Assembly (NCBI GenBank): GCA_947579665.1
Contig: OX388350.1
Coordinates: forward strand, 88,493,152 to 88,557,151
Length of the DNA stretch: 64,000 nucleotides
Direction of reading: 5' to 3'
Source of the DNA: Sympetrum striolatum
Lineage: Eukaryota; Arthropoda; Insecta; Odonata; Libellulidae
The stretch's first letter is position 1; each line of letters begins with the position of its first letter. Below the pieces are notes generated by a model. It was given only the letters and a program-made list of their open reading frames with translations. It searched no databases and had not been told where the DNA came from. Positions 34,560 through 44,499 of this stretch are shown here, in pieces. Position numbers and translations under genes: made by a program.

Positions 34560-35280
34560 CAGATTCCGTGCGCTAAATTATATAGCTTATTGTGGATTTT
34601 CCAGACTTAACAATTTTTCTAGTCTCACATTGGTATTCCTCATACAGTGCTGGAAGGCCACCTGGGTACTGCCTACTAAGTAATTTATATGCAGAATTTA
34701 GTGCATGAATAAAGTTTTAAAAACCACAATCCTCTACAATGGAGAAAGGCTGCAAGTCTTTCACAAATGACATAAGTAATCTTTGGTCAATAAATTCCTT
34801 TGATCTATTACTTATTTTGCTTAATGTAGAAAATGACATTAAACAAGTCTGCCTCTTTTGAGTTGATCTGTTTTGATTAGCATTTACAGCAATTGCTAAG
34901 GATTGCTGAGGAATTCCTTCAGATTGAGATGGAATGGGTGATTGAGATGAAGTAGCATAACGAGATGTGCACTTGTTAATAATGAGGGTTCTTTTTCATG
35001 ACAGTAGAGAGATCCTGCTAATATTATATTATTTATAACTGTTTCTTGCTTGCTTTATCATTTATTTATTTATTTAGAGATTTCATTGAATGTTGTAGTT
35101 ACTTACTGATTGATGAATTCTGCTAAATGATAACTCAACTGTGGGATGATTACTCTGCATGTGCTTCTTCAGATTTGACATACTTGTTTTATAGGATAAT
35201 TTTGTTTTACAAATATTGCAAGATGCAAACGTAGCATCAACTTCTTAGAAGAAATTTCATATTTCACTAGATTTTCTTCT
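34560..35280 (-). pseudogene. hAT-type (BED zinc finger) transposase remnant
   Basis: Minus-strand reading. At about 35240-35120 there is a BED finger, CNICKTKLSYKTSMSNLKKH followed by MQSNHPT (C-x2-C..H-x4-H). At about 34990-34580 another frame reads SQSPIPSQSEGIPQQS, then FVKDLQPFSIVEDCGFKNFI and HALNSAYKLLSRQYPGG, the FVxDLQPFSxVED motif of ZBED-type hAT transposases. The catalytic RNase H-like domain and C-terminal dimerisation region are absent: either cut away or spliced out and lost. It abuts the copia remnant on its left. Confidence 0.8.
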
Positions 35281-35634
35281 CTTGGCAAGGGGCATCATTA
35301 ATTTCTCAGAGCACAATAGGGAGATGTTACACACCAGAAAAATCTGACTATGACTGATGGACTGGCATACTGTTGAGTGGTTGTTTCTCAGTTTTTCCAT
35401 TTTTGCAATCTAATGTATTTTTCATATTGATCACCCTTCTCAAGGCTGATTTTCTGACAGTTCAACTGTATAATTTATTAAGATTTGCGTGTTTATGCTA
35501 TACAATTGGTCGCATATTTGACACCTCTGCGGAGCTGTGATCAAAACTGTGAATAACAATCACCTTTTCAGATAGATACTTGTTCTTTTAATAGTGACAT
35601 GATTTGCTGTGATCAAAATTGTGAATAACAAGAT
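35281..35634. other. Unassigned sequence with a short direct repeat
   Basis: Two copies of gctgtgatcaaaa.tgtgaataacaa occur near 35530 and 35610. No ORF of note. Possibly the 5' part of the hAT element. Confidence 0.35.
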
Positions 35635-35635
35635 A

Positions 35636-36650
35636 CTATAGTGTTTGCCATCTGAAGGCAGCTGAGGCAGGATTCCCTCGCCTGCCTTTCCCTTTTCTAG
35701 CCAATCACAGAAGAGGGGAACGTGAGGGCGGACTCTCTCTGACCTCCGAGCAGCGCATGTGGCTCTTCAGCATTGCCAAAGTTCCTAACTTACGAATAAG
35801 TACTCTCTAACAGAAGGGAGAGAAGTTTTCTACCGAGAGGCATGGGAAATTATAAATAAGGTTCAAGAATATTTTAAAAGAGAAGCAGAAAACCATGGGC
35901 CATTGATGAGCGTGGCTAAAGTGCAGAAGAGACAGCGGATGCATGTGGTCTAAGTACTCACACTCTGTAGCGAATTCACTGGGAAGGACGGAATATGTTT
36001 TTGAGGAGAATGCATGACCTGCGCAATCCATGGGATCCGAACGAGCCCAAAAGAATTATATTTTACGTAAGAATTCGTAATGGAATGTTTGTATTCTCGA
36101 GAATATAAAATTTGCTTAGTACTCATATTTATTTTAAATTATTTAAGATAGATTATTGCATCAAAGATTTTGGGGTAAAAACCACGAATTCCTATTCAAG
36201 GGCTTGTGAAAGATTAGCCCGCAGTGACAAACGTGACTTGTATCTGTTATAGATATCTCAGCTAAGTATTGGTATCTTGGGGATTGATGAGAAAATGTAA
36301 TGAGAAGTACACTTAAGTAAGCAGTCGTAAAAATTACAGTTAGAAATATTCTACAAGGTAAATCCAGATATGAAAAATGATATATCGTCATCACCCTTTC
36401 CACCTGATGCGGGTAATGTATAATTGGATTTTGAGGAGAAAAATGATTAAGAGACAGCAAAAATTATTGCATTTTGTGCAATAGTAGCAGAAAGTTGTCG
36501 TTTTGCCCCCAACATGCATTTATTTCCAAGTTCTGGTCGACCACATGGAGGGGGGAGTGAGGGGAAAGTTGAGGTGGCAAGTGAAACACCTCTCATTGGC
36601 TACTCGCTCTCCCATGCCTTCAGTTGGGAAACAGACTATAGTGCCGCTAC
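35636..36650. mobile_element. Candidate element bounded by similar inverted ends
   Basis: The left block (actatagtgtttgccatctg, then aaggcag) and the reverse complement of 36605-36650 (actatagtctgtttcccaac, then tgaaggca) match at most positions, and both are followed by a gccaat block. Two GC-richer segments sit inside the ends. No transposase in between. It could be a non-autonomous partner of the neighbouring hAT, or the hAT promoter region duplicated. No target duplication identified. Confidence 0.4.
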
Positions 36651-36774
36651 TCCCTCTGCGCTGTCATCAGTAGTAGCAATCACAGAGATCAGAGTCACAA
36701 GTTAATCTTTTCACAGTTGCTACTCGTGATTTTTCGATATCAGTGAAAAAATCGCAGCCCATCACTAGATGGCA

Positions 36775-37375
36775 GTGATTCAGTTTGCAGACAAACTGTA
36801 GCAATTGTACGCATATTTTAAAATATCATAAAGGCTGATGCATTAATTGAATGCTCTTAATTAGCAGAATGTAAAATAAAGCCGCAATAATACATGCGAT
36901 CACATAAAATGAATGTGATTCTCGCTTTTAGATGCATACTGATGTATGCCATAGCACACATGGATGTACGTATATACTACGTTTTTTGGAGCGTGCATCT
37001 GTCTAAGGACATGGAATTAAAAAAAAAAACGTTTTAACCTTTTAATAATAAATTTAAATGACCCTCAATAATTGAATAGGTAAAATGTTGGGGAATGCTT
37101 GACATCAGTTACATATTTTACTGTATCTCCATGAGATAATTGACTATGGAAAAATAATGATTCTGCTTGAAGAAAACTATAAATAAAAGATATATATATA
37201 AAACCAAGCCAACGTATTTCATGGGATCATATTTTCCAATTTCTAAACGTATAATGATCTACTTTTGACTGACGTGGATGGTATAATTTTTGTTCATTTA
37301 AAAACACACAATTATACCATTAGATTCCTTTAAAATCATATAATTCAACATTATTTGAAAGGCCAAAACAATTGA
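36775..37375 (+). repeat. Dispersed 600-bp repeat, copy A
   Basis: Aligns along its length with 50695-51505: shared blocks include taattagcagaatgtaaaat, tctcgcttttagatgca and ctgacgtggatggtataatt. The other copy carries a 211-bp insertion not present here (the site at about 37300 is empty). In copy B the repeat is the left subterminal part of the 6.15-kb element, so this is probably a relic of another member. Confidence 0.85.
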
Positions 37376-37989
37376 TGGTAAATATCTTGAAGACCTGGTT
37401 TGTGGAAAGTAAACACTTGCTCGCAGTTGTTATCATTAAGAAAGATTGTTGCCATGTGATGACCAGCAAAAGCAACAGAAATGTGCTTTTTATCACTTAT
37501 TTATTCACTTTCCAAAATCTACCGCTCAGATGGATTAGATTCATTTCATTAATTCTATAACCAATGTTATAAACAAAAATTTTTTATTACATGTTATATG
37601 AATGAAATAACTTGTCTTTAAATATATTTTTGTGGCTTCTTCAAAAGCATTCATTATCTGAAATCCATTCTGCTAACTATTTCCAGGTAATCTCCCAATT
37701 ATGTAGTATGTTATCGACTTTGAAATTGAGAGCTTTTGGATGGGCTTGGAACTCAATTCGAGAAATATCTTTAATTCCTTCATTTCAGAGAAGGATTTCT
37801 ATGCAATGAAACATCATCTGACTTCCTTTAAATTCTTGCTCTCAGAATCTGAAATCGAAAGACGTTTCAATTTATTTAGTGTGTGTGATTCCGAGAACAG
37901 AGCACTCCATAATCCTTCAGTTGCAAAGATTTTTCCCCACAATCTACTCTGTCTTTTTGTTTTAATTTAATTTATAATTATTCATATTA
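37376..37989. other. Unassigned sequence
   Basis: Overlapping frames at 37612-37809 and 37740-37970 encode peptides with no domain I recognise. They could be the worn coding end of the LINE whose tail follows. Confidence 0.3.
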
Positions 37990-38072
37990 TGACGACATAC
38001 GAGGTTAGGTGGAAGAGAGGCCTACTTGGGCCTAACCTCGCCAATAAAGGGTCAAATAAATAAATAAAATAA
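37990..38072 (+). mobile_element. LINE 3' end with (AAAT)n tail
   Basis: gacgacatacgaggttaggt, then a self-complementary pair (cgaggttagg and cctaacctcg) and ccaataaagggtcaaataaa followed by TAAA repeats. The compact hairpin plus simple-repeat tail is typical of a LINE 3' UTR. Body not recognised upstream. Confidence 0.55.
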
Positions 38073-38689
38073 TCCTTTGCATTGTCTGAAGTCGCTGGAT
38101 TATTGCTGCATTGAACACAAGTTTCACTAGCATAGGTCATGATTGATAAAATGCATTGATTGAAGACCATCCTCTTCAAAACCATTGGCATTCTTGACTT
38201 TAGAGTTCCTTCCGAAGGTGCTCCAAAAAGGTTTACCTCTTCTGTGAACTTCATTAACTGATTTTCTCTCCCATTGTTACCAGTAGTCCTACGTATGTGT
38301 ACTCTGAGAAAATATCCAGAGGTCACTCTTGAAGTCTAACTGGTTTTTAAGCTGAAAAAGAAGTATACATTACCTTTGTTTTTGTTAGGTTTATCCTGAG
38401 TCATATCTTCTGTCCCAATGTACCATATTTAGTTCTTGTAATTAGATCTTCTGCATTTGCTGCAAAGAGAACTACTACTTTACATGAGTGTGCACCAACT
38501 GAAAGGTAGAAACCTTTCAGTAGGTCATATCAAAATTTTAAAAATCTATCTTCAATGACATCTCCTGAACTACCTTGTAGCTTACCCTACTCTTTATGTC
38601 ATCCAATATGTCGTCGTCTTCCCTTCTGTTTTTTCCCCTTGAATTCTATCCTCAATATTTGACCCAACCATTTCCTGTTTTGTTTTAAT

Positions 38690-38900
38690 GCTTAGCTACG
38701 GTAGCCCTTTATCAGTGAAGACCCTCTAAGCTCTCATGAACTTGTCAGGAGACGCTTCACCGAGGCAACAGCAACGACGAGCACACAACCATTCCCTGAT
38801 TGGAAAAATCGGATCAGCAGGGTTTCGAACCCGGGAACTTTGGGTAGGAGCGATAGCATAGCTAGGATGCTATATAATCGGCCATTAAGGCCGGTGGATA
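38690..38900 (-). mobile_element. tRNA-derived SINE
   Basis: On the minus strand a box-A-like region (taatggccgattatatagca, near 38890-38870) is followed by box B gttcccgggttcgaaacc (38838-38821), then a body running to about 38690. Spacing fits a pol III promoter. The A arm is imperfect, so it is a SINE rather than a functional tRNA gene. Confidence 0.6.
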
Positions 38901-39639
38901 GTTGAATCACTTCAATTTAAGCTCTTTCTTCCCCAACCATCTCCAGCACTTTTGTTTTCCTATCAAACCAATTTACTTATCCATTCTACCCCATACTCAC
39001 ATCACAAAAGCCTCCAAATTTTTTACTTCCTCCTTTCTTAATGTCCACGTCTCATACAACGTAACACTCCAAACCAAGAATTTCACCAATCTATTCCTGA
39101 TTCCTTTGTCAAGACCTGTGCTCATCAATTTCCTTTGCTAAAGTTCTTCTTCCTTAGTTAAGGTTTATCATCTGCAAAGTGCAGGTCCGAGCATATGTAA
39201 ACCCTTCTCCCAATCTAGGCTTTTTTTCCAGGACTGCTGTGATGTCTATCTATAGTAGACTAGATATCATGAATATAGTTTGCATAGTTCTTCTGCCTAC
39301 TCCAAATCTATGTTTAATTTTCTTTCCACTCATTTCAACCAAATTTTGCAAACTTAGCCTTCAAATGATAAAAAGTAAGGCTGTGAAGGTTTCATTCAGT
39401 AAGAGAGCAGATTTTGGCTCCAGAACCTTTGTAAAGGTATCCAAAAGAAATCCACTTTAACTTTCCTGTCTTGCAGGCATTTCTTCTTCCGCAAATATAA
39501 ATTAGTAACATTAGTCCCACAAAAGAAACACCATTATGCGCTAAAAGAAGGAGAATTGAGAATAAATTATAAATTCTTAATGTATCAAAATTATGGGAAG
39601 TATGGCAAATTAATCATTAATTGTGTAAATATATTATGT
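38901..39639. other. Unassigned sequence with two short open frames
   Basis: The frames at 38902-39141 and 39179-39460 have Phe/Pro/Ser-rich products with no recognised domain. They read like eroded LINE sequence in the reverse sense, but I cannot show it. Confidence 0.3.
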
Positions 39640-39700
39640 AATAATAATAATAGTCGTCTTTATTTGGGCAAGATTGAGACTACTCTCCCATCTAACCAAT
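39640..39700 (-). mobile_element. LINE/SINE 3' tail fragment, copy 2
   Basis: An ATA run, then gtcgtctttatttgggcaag and actctcccatctaacc, the same structure as 1980-2045 and 45410-45455. A reversed retroposon 3' end. Confidence 0.55.
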
Positions 39701-39867
39701 ATAGTCATCAACCAAGCTCTCGTGTTTTCTAGAAAGAAAACATGGGGAATATACATAGAATGATGGTAAAGAGATAATGTTCCTTCCCCAAGAAAATTAT
39801 TCCTTTTTCAAAATTTAACTGGTTGACTTAAGCGGATAATATGTCATTGTAAAATAAATAAGGTAAG

Positions 39868-40054
39868 TAATGTATACATCATTACGAGTAAAATGTTGCT
39901 TGCACTTTGCAAGCATGTTGATAAGAGACATTTTAAGTCGACATTATATTGAGAGCTGGTCCTCTAAAGTAGAAAAAAATATTGAAAATATTCTTAAAAT
40001 TTGCTGCAATTTATCCGTCTGGCATCGAACCCGAGTCTTCCTGGTGATACTTAC
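39868..40054 (-). repeat. Box-B-array repeat, tail fragment in reverse
   Basis: Begins acgagtaaaatgttgcttgc and runs to one box-B complement (ggcatcgaacccgagtc at 40021-40037). It stops where the pogo-type MITE starts at 40055, so that element interrupted it. Confidence 0.75.
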
Positions 40055-40465
40055 CGTATTTCCTGGCCTATAAGACGCACTTTTTTTACTCCAAAGTATG
40101 CTCTAAAATCATACTGCGTCTTATGCGCCGATGGTATAACTCCATCCTATAATAAGCAAACCAATTCGCCGGGATAAATGCATACCATTAAGTATTTTTT
40201 ACCGTAACTGGAATTGAATATAGTTCACTTAATTACAAATTTTGTTAATAACACTTTTTCAATTAAGTAGTAAGGAATACAGTTTTAATATTTCGATGAC
40301 AGAACTTCCTATTCAAAAATTCCCAGGTAAATCGGAAATGCATACAATGTAGCACGTTTAGTTTAATCTCGCATGTGGTGCTGCTGCAAAACTTATACAC
40401 ATTGGGCTAACGGAGATGTCATCCCTCTGCTAATACATAGTATCTCTCGCGATAAAGAGTTTACC
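40055..40465 (+). mobile_element. Pogo-type MITE, left-end fragment
   Basis: Starts ccgtatttcctggcctataa then gacgcac, the same end class as the pogo element at 26302, and contains ttgggctaacggagatgtca and gataaagagtttacc at 40400-40465, shared with 13506-13580. The right end is not found. Inserted next to a TA in the box-B repeat. Confidence 0.6.
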
Positions 40466-41089
40466 AAAACAAATTTGAAATTTTTAAAAATTTTCATATA
40501 TTTATCCGAGACTTTGTTCACAGGATATTGTTTGTAACTGCTAATGTTTGAATATCATATATAATAATAATTAAATATCATAGATTATAATGCTTAAATC
40601 TCGTACCAATATAGTCTATATCTTATTTACAGCATTAATCTTATCTGGGCATTCATTTTCCATGTCTTCTTATGGAGTTATGTTTGAGCTCAGAATCAAC
40701 AATCGCTTTGATCATCAAGGGCATGGGCTTGTTTACACCTGGTAATTTAAACAAAATTTTCATATATTTTATCAAAATTCTCGCAATTTCGAATTGCAAA
40801 CGATATTTCTCAACCAAACTAAGAATCTTTATTCTATTTCCCTTCTTTTGATGCTAGTTTCGACTTCCTTCGACCAAGAAATGAACCATGCAACGAAAAA
40901 AATGAACTTAACGTATATTTCTTATGCAAACTGTTTTACTCGTCTGGGTTCAAACCATGGACTTAAGGCAAATTTTAAGTACCACTTGTTCATCCCCGGG
41001 AAGACATTTAATAATGTTAAAAGTTAGAACATTGTGCGTCGTCTAGTTTTAGCGATTATCTGGAATATCCATACATATATGCAAACACA
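40466..41089. other. Unassigned AT-rich sequence
   Basis: No domain in the 77-codon frame at 40794-41027. A tctgggttcaaaccatgg motif near 40950 may be a very degenerate box-B monomer. Confidence 0.3.
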
Positions 41090-42185
41090 TACATATATAT
41101 ATATATATACGAGTAAAATGTAGCTTGCATACTGCAAGCAGATCGGCAATACTAATTTCATATCGGCATCACATCGGGACGGTCCTCATAAGAAAAAAAA
41201 TGGATTTAGTTTTTTTATAAAATTCGCTGAAAGTTCATCGTCTGGCATCAAACCCGGCTCTTACTGGTAAAGCTACTATGAAACACAATAGAAGATCACC
41301 ATCTCTAACTATGTGTGAAAATTCAACCAGAAATATTGGCTACAACTGCCTCAAAAGACACTCTAATGTTCACGAATGTAAATGGCTCTAGGGACTCGAA
41401 CCAAGGAAGATCTCAAAAATTTAAAAAATGTTTTTGAAAGTTATTAATTATGTCAATCTATATGCCAATTTTCAAGTTTCTATATTATTGGGAAAGGTTT
41501 CAAAAAAATTCCTAAAAATCGGATCAACTTCTGATTGCAGAGACACCTGGTGTCGAACCCACCCAGCATGTACGCTGTCAATGCACAGTTTGATTTGTAA
41601 GAACTTGGTCTTGTATCATGCAATGTTTGAAGTCGATAGCATGTCGGGAAGTACCTAAATATTGTTTCCGTTATCTCCGTAAGAAATGCATTGAGAAGTG
41701 CAAATGGCCCTCTGGGATCGAACCAAGGACCATCAGCGAACATGTAAAATTTGATTATGAAATATATTTATGATATCTAACCCCATGCTAAATTTCAAGT
41801 TTCCATATTATCGGGAAAAAGTCCAAAAAAAATCTTAAAAATCGCCACAATGCATTTTAAACGGCCGATTTTTGCCTCGACCTAGCATCGAACCCAGTAT
41901 ATTTTCCATGAAACTTATTTATGTTTTCGATAGATCATAACCATATATATAGGCTCCATGAGTTTTGATTCTCTACCTATCCGGGAAGTATTTTTTAAAA
42001 ATTCCCGAAAATCACGGCAATGCATTTAAACGGGAAAAATCGGGACTTTGGGGCCCTCTGGAATCGAACCAATGACACTGAGGTTCAAAATCGCAATTTT
42101 TCTGGAGGTTACACGTTATGGCCAATATGTCGTAAAAATTTCAGGTCAATGACGATTGTGGTTTAGCCTGTGAATTTGTATCCTC
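41090..42185 (-). repeat. Box-B-array repeat, six-motif copy 3 (reverse)
   Basis: A complete copy in reverse: tail acgagtaaaatgtagcttgc at 41109, then box-B complements at about 41250, 41399, 41553, 41718, 41888 and 42064, and head ttagcctgtgaatttgtatc near 42165. The last intervals (176 and 170 bp) agree with copies 1 and 2. Its head faces the head of copy 4. Confidence 0.85.
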
Positions 42186-42255
42186 GCTATCTATTATATA
42201 TAGATGCTTCTCCGGATTCATTCATATATATACCTATATAGATAGATAGATAGAT
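42186..42255. repeat. GATA/TATA linker with conserved cttctccggattc block
   Basis: Centre of the head-to-head pair: tatatatagatgcttctccg, then attcattcatata and four GATA units. The block recurs in reverse at 43373-43412, so copy 4 is bracketed by inverted ends about 40 bp long. Confidence 0.8.
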
Positions 42256-43412
42256 AGGATACAAATTCACAGCCTAAACTACAAGCGTCATTGATCTGAA
42301 ATTTTTATGACATATTGGCCATAACGTGAAACCCCCAGGAAAAAAGAGACTTTGATCCTCAGTGTCGTAGGTTCGATTCCAGAGGGCCCCAAAGTCCCAA
42401 TTTTTCCCGTTTGAATGCATTGCCGTGATTTTCGGGAATTCAAAAAAAATACTTTCCGGATAGGTAGAGAAATAAAACTCAAGGTGCCTATATTTATGGT
42501 CTTGGACTTTCGAAAACATCAATGACTTTTACAAAAGTTATCCTGGGTTCGATGCTAGGACGATGCAAATATCTGCCCTTTAAAATACATGGGAGCCGTT
42601 TTTCATTATTTTTTTTGATGCGCTTATCGAAATGATAGGATGTTCGTGCTTGGCTGGAAGATGTATGGTACGAATAAGTTTTAGAAAAACATTTTCATAA
42701 GACCGTACTGTTCCTGGGTTCGAATCCAGAGCACAATAACGTTTCTCTCATAAGGAATATAAAGGAAAAGTAGGACGTCATTTGAGGCAGTTGTAACCAA
42801 TATTTCTGCTTGAATTTGCATACGCGGTTAGAGATGGTGTTTTTCTGTTGTGCTGCATAGAAAGTATTGCCTGAAAGACCCGGGTTCGATGCCGGGCGGT
42901 AAAAATATCCCCCATATATAATACTATGGGTATCTTTTCATAATTTTTTTATGCATTTATCGATATGTAAGGGAGCTCTTGCTTAGATGGAAGATGTATA
43001 TTAACACTTTCTTTAAGAAAAAAAATAGATAATACCATGCTGTTTCTGGGTTCGATGCCAGAGCACATTATAATTTCTCAAATAAGGAGTGTATGTGAAT
43101 AGTAGGACGTCGTTTGAGGTAGTTGCACCTAATAGTTTTGCTTGAATTTTCACACATAGTTTGATATGGTAATCTTCTATTTTGCTGCATAGTAAGTACA
43201 CCAGGAAGACCGGGGTTCGCTGCCAGGCGATTAAATTGCAGCGAATTCTACGAATATTTTGAATTTTTTTTTCTTTTGATGTCCGTCCCGATATGATGCC
43301 GATATGAAATTAGTGTTGTCGATCTGCTTGCAGTATGCAAGCAACATTTTACTCGTATATATATATGGATACATGAATGAATCTGGAGAAGCATCTATAT
43401 ATAATAGATACA
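42256..43412 (+). repeat. Box-B-array repeat, six-motif copy 4
   Basis: Head ggatacaaattcacagccta; box-B motifs at 42370, 42546, 42717, 42883, 43049 and 43214 (intervals 176, 171, 166, 166 and 165). The middle monomers differ from those of copies 1-2, so monomers have been exchanged. The fourth has a perfect T-arm-like stem (CCGGG, loop TTCGATG, CCGGG). The tail ctgcttgcagtatgcaagca is followed by the inverted end gaatctggagaagcatct. Non-coding. Confidence 0.85.
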
Positions 43413-43765
43413 GCCATTTTTATAGATATATAAGATTGAAATTATCACATACTAGGTTTACACATGCCTTCAACGATAGATACATTTTAAAAGTGAAATT
43501 AAGACCCTTCATGCTTGACAAGGCACATATTAATGAATTAAAGCTACTATGAGATCATATCTGATTATCTACTTAAAAAAGCAGTTTTACTTGAAATGAA
43601 AATTTTAAGATCTTCACAACTCAGTAATTATTATTACAGAATGAAAAGCTGATGATATAATATAATACTGCTGTGAGGTTCAATCCTTCACTTTTCATGA
43701 TTCTTCCACCAAGACTGAATAAATAAATAAATTTTATAAAAATGAACTTATTTCTATGTTTTAAA
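43413..43765. other. Unassigned AT-rich sequence
   Basis: No recognised features. Confidence 0.4.
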
Positions 43766-43769
43766 TTAA

Positions 43770-44316
43770 CCTTTCATCAGTCGCGCCTATTTTCATAACA
43801 CAAGCATTGTATTCCATACAACAGATCGTTTTTCGTCCAAAATTGTAAAATTAATTGAACTAAATATTACTTCTGAGTACTAAACTTTAGGTAATAATAT
43901 AATTTAAAAGGAATAATTTAAGAAGTAAACAACTTTTAGTAAAGAATATTATTATTTACCTTTATTTATTTACATGCGTTCAGAGAGTACCTAAAAAGCT
44001 AGATGTCTATTAGTTCCAAAATTGAAATGCCTCTAATAATGAAAAACTCCATGTAAACGTTATAATAAGCAAAAATGGAGTTCAGCAACGAAAAAATAAC
44101 CAATGCGATCACGCGTTGTGTTACAACAGTTGTCACTTAACAGATTTACTCACAGCCGGTTTAAGACTAAAAAGAAGCAATTGACGACTTTACAAGTCAA
44201 TTATAAGTGGGATAACAGAATAGACCTGGGCATGAGGTTCAAAAGACCACCCAGGAAGTAACTGGACCCAAAAAAACATCTGTTGTACAAAATACAACAG
44301 CGCGACTGACAGAGGG
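43770..44316. mobile_element. piggyBac-like MITE with TTAA duplication
   Basis: Flanked by TTAA at 43766-43769 and 44317-44320. The ends read CCTTTCATCAGTCGCGCC and, reversed, CCCTCTGTCAGTCGCGCT; further inside, atacaacagatcgttttt and its counterpart gtacaacagatgtttttt continue the inverted similarity to about 65 bp. 547 bp, no ORF. TTAA sites and CC(C/T) starts are those of piggyBac, but the superfamily is inferred from ends only. Confidence 0.8.
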
Positions 44317-44425
44317 TTAATGACTTATTCATATGGTTTCAGAACTGCAAATGAGAATAAACTGAAATATTAATATCTAGGTACTAAATGAAATCATTAA
44401 TACTAGCGAAATTACTAGGAGAAAT

Positions 44426-44431
44426 TTTATT
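44426..44431 (-). terminator. Polyadenylation signal of the PSMB6 gene
   Basis: AATAAA on the minus strand, about 70 nt past the stop codon, the only canonical signal close downstream. Confidence 0.7.
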
Positions 44432-44499
44432 ACATACATTGAATTTTTAGAGGGAATTACACAACTTGATGAGAATAATAAAATTTGTTAGGAGAACAG

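Noticed and set aside
9632..43220. Many GGTTCGANNCC motifs as tRNA genes
   Set aside because: No acceptor, D or anticodon arms can be drawn around them, and they repeat at about 165 bp inside a repeat family. They are box-B-like only.
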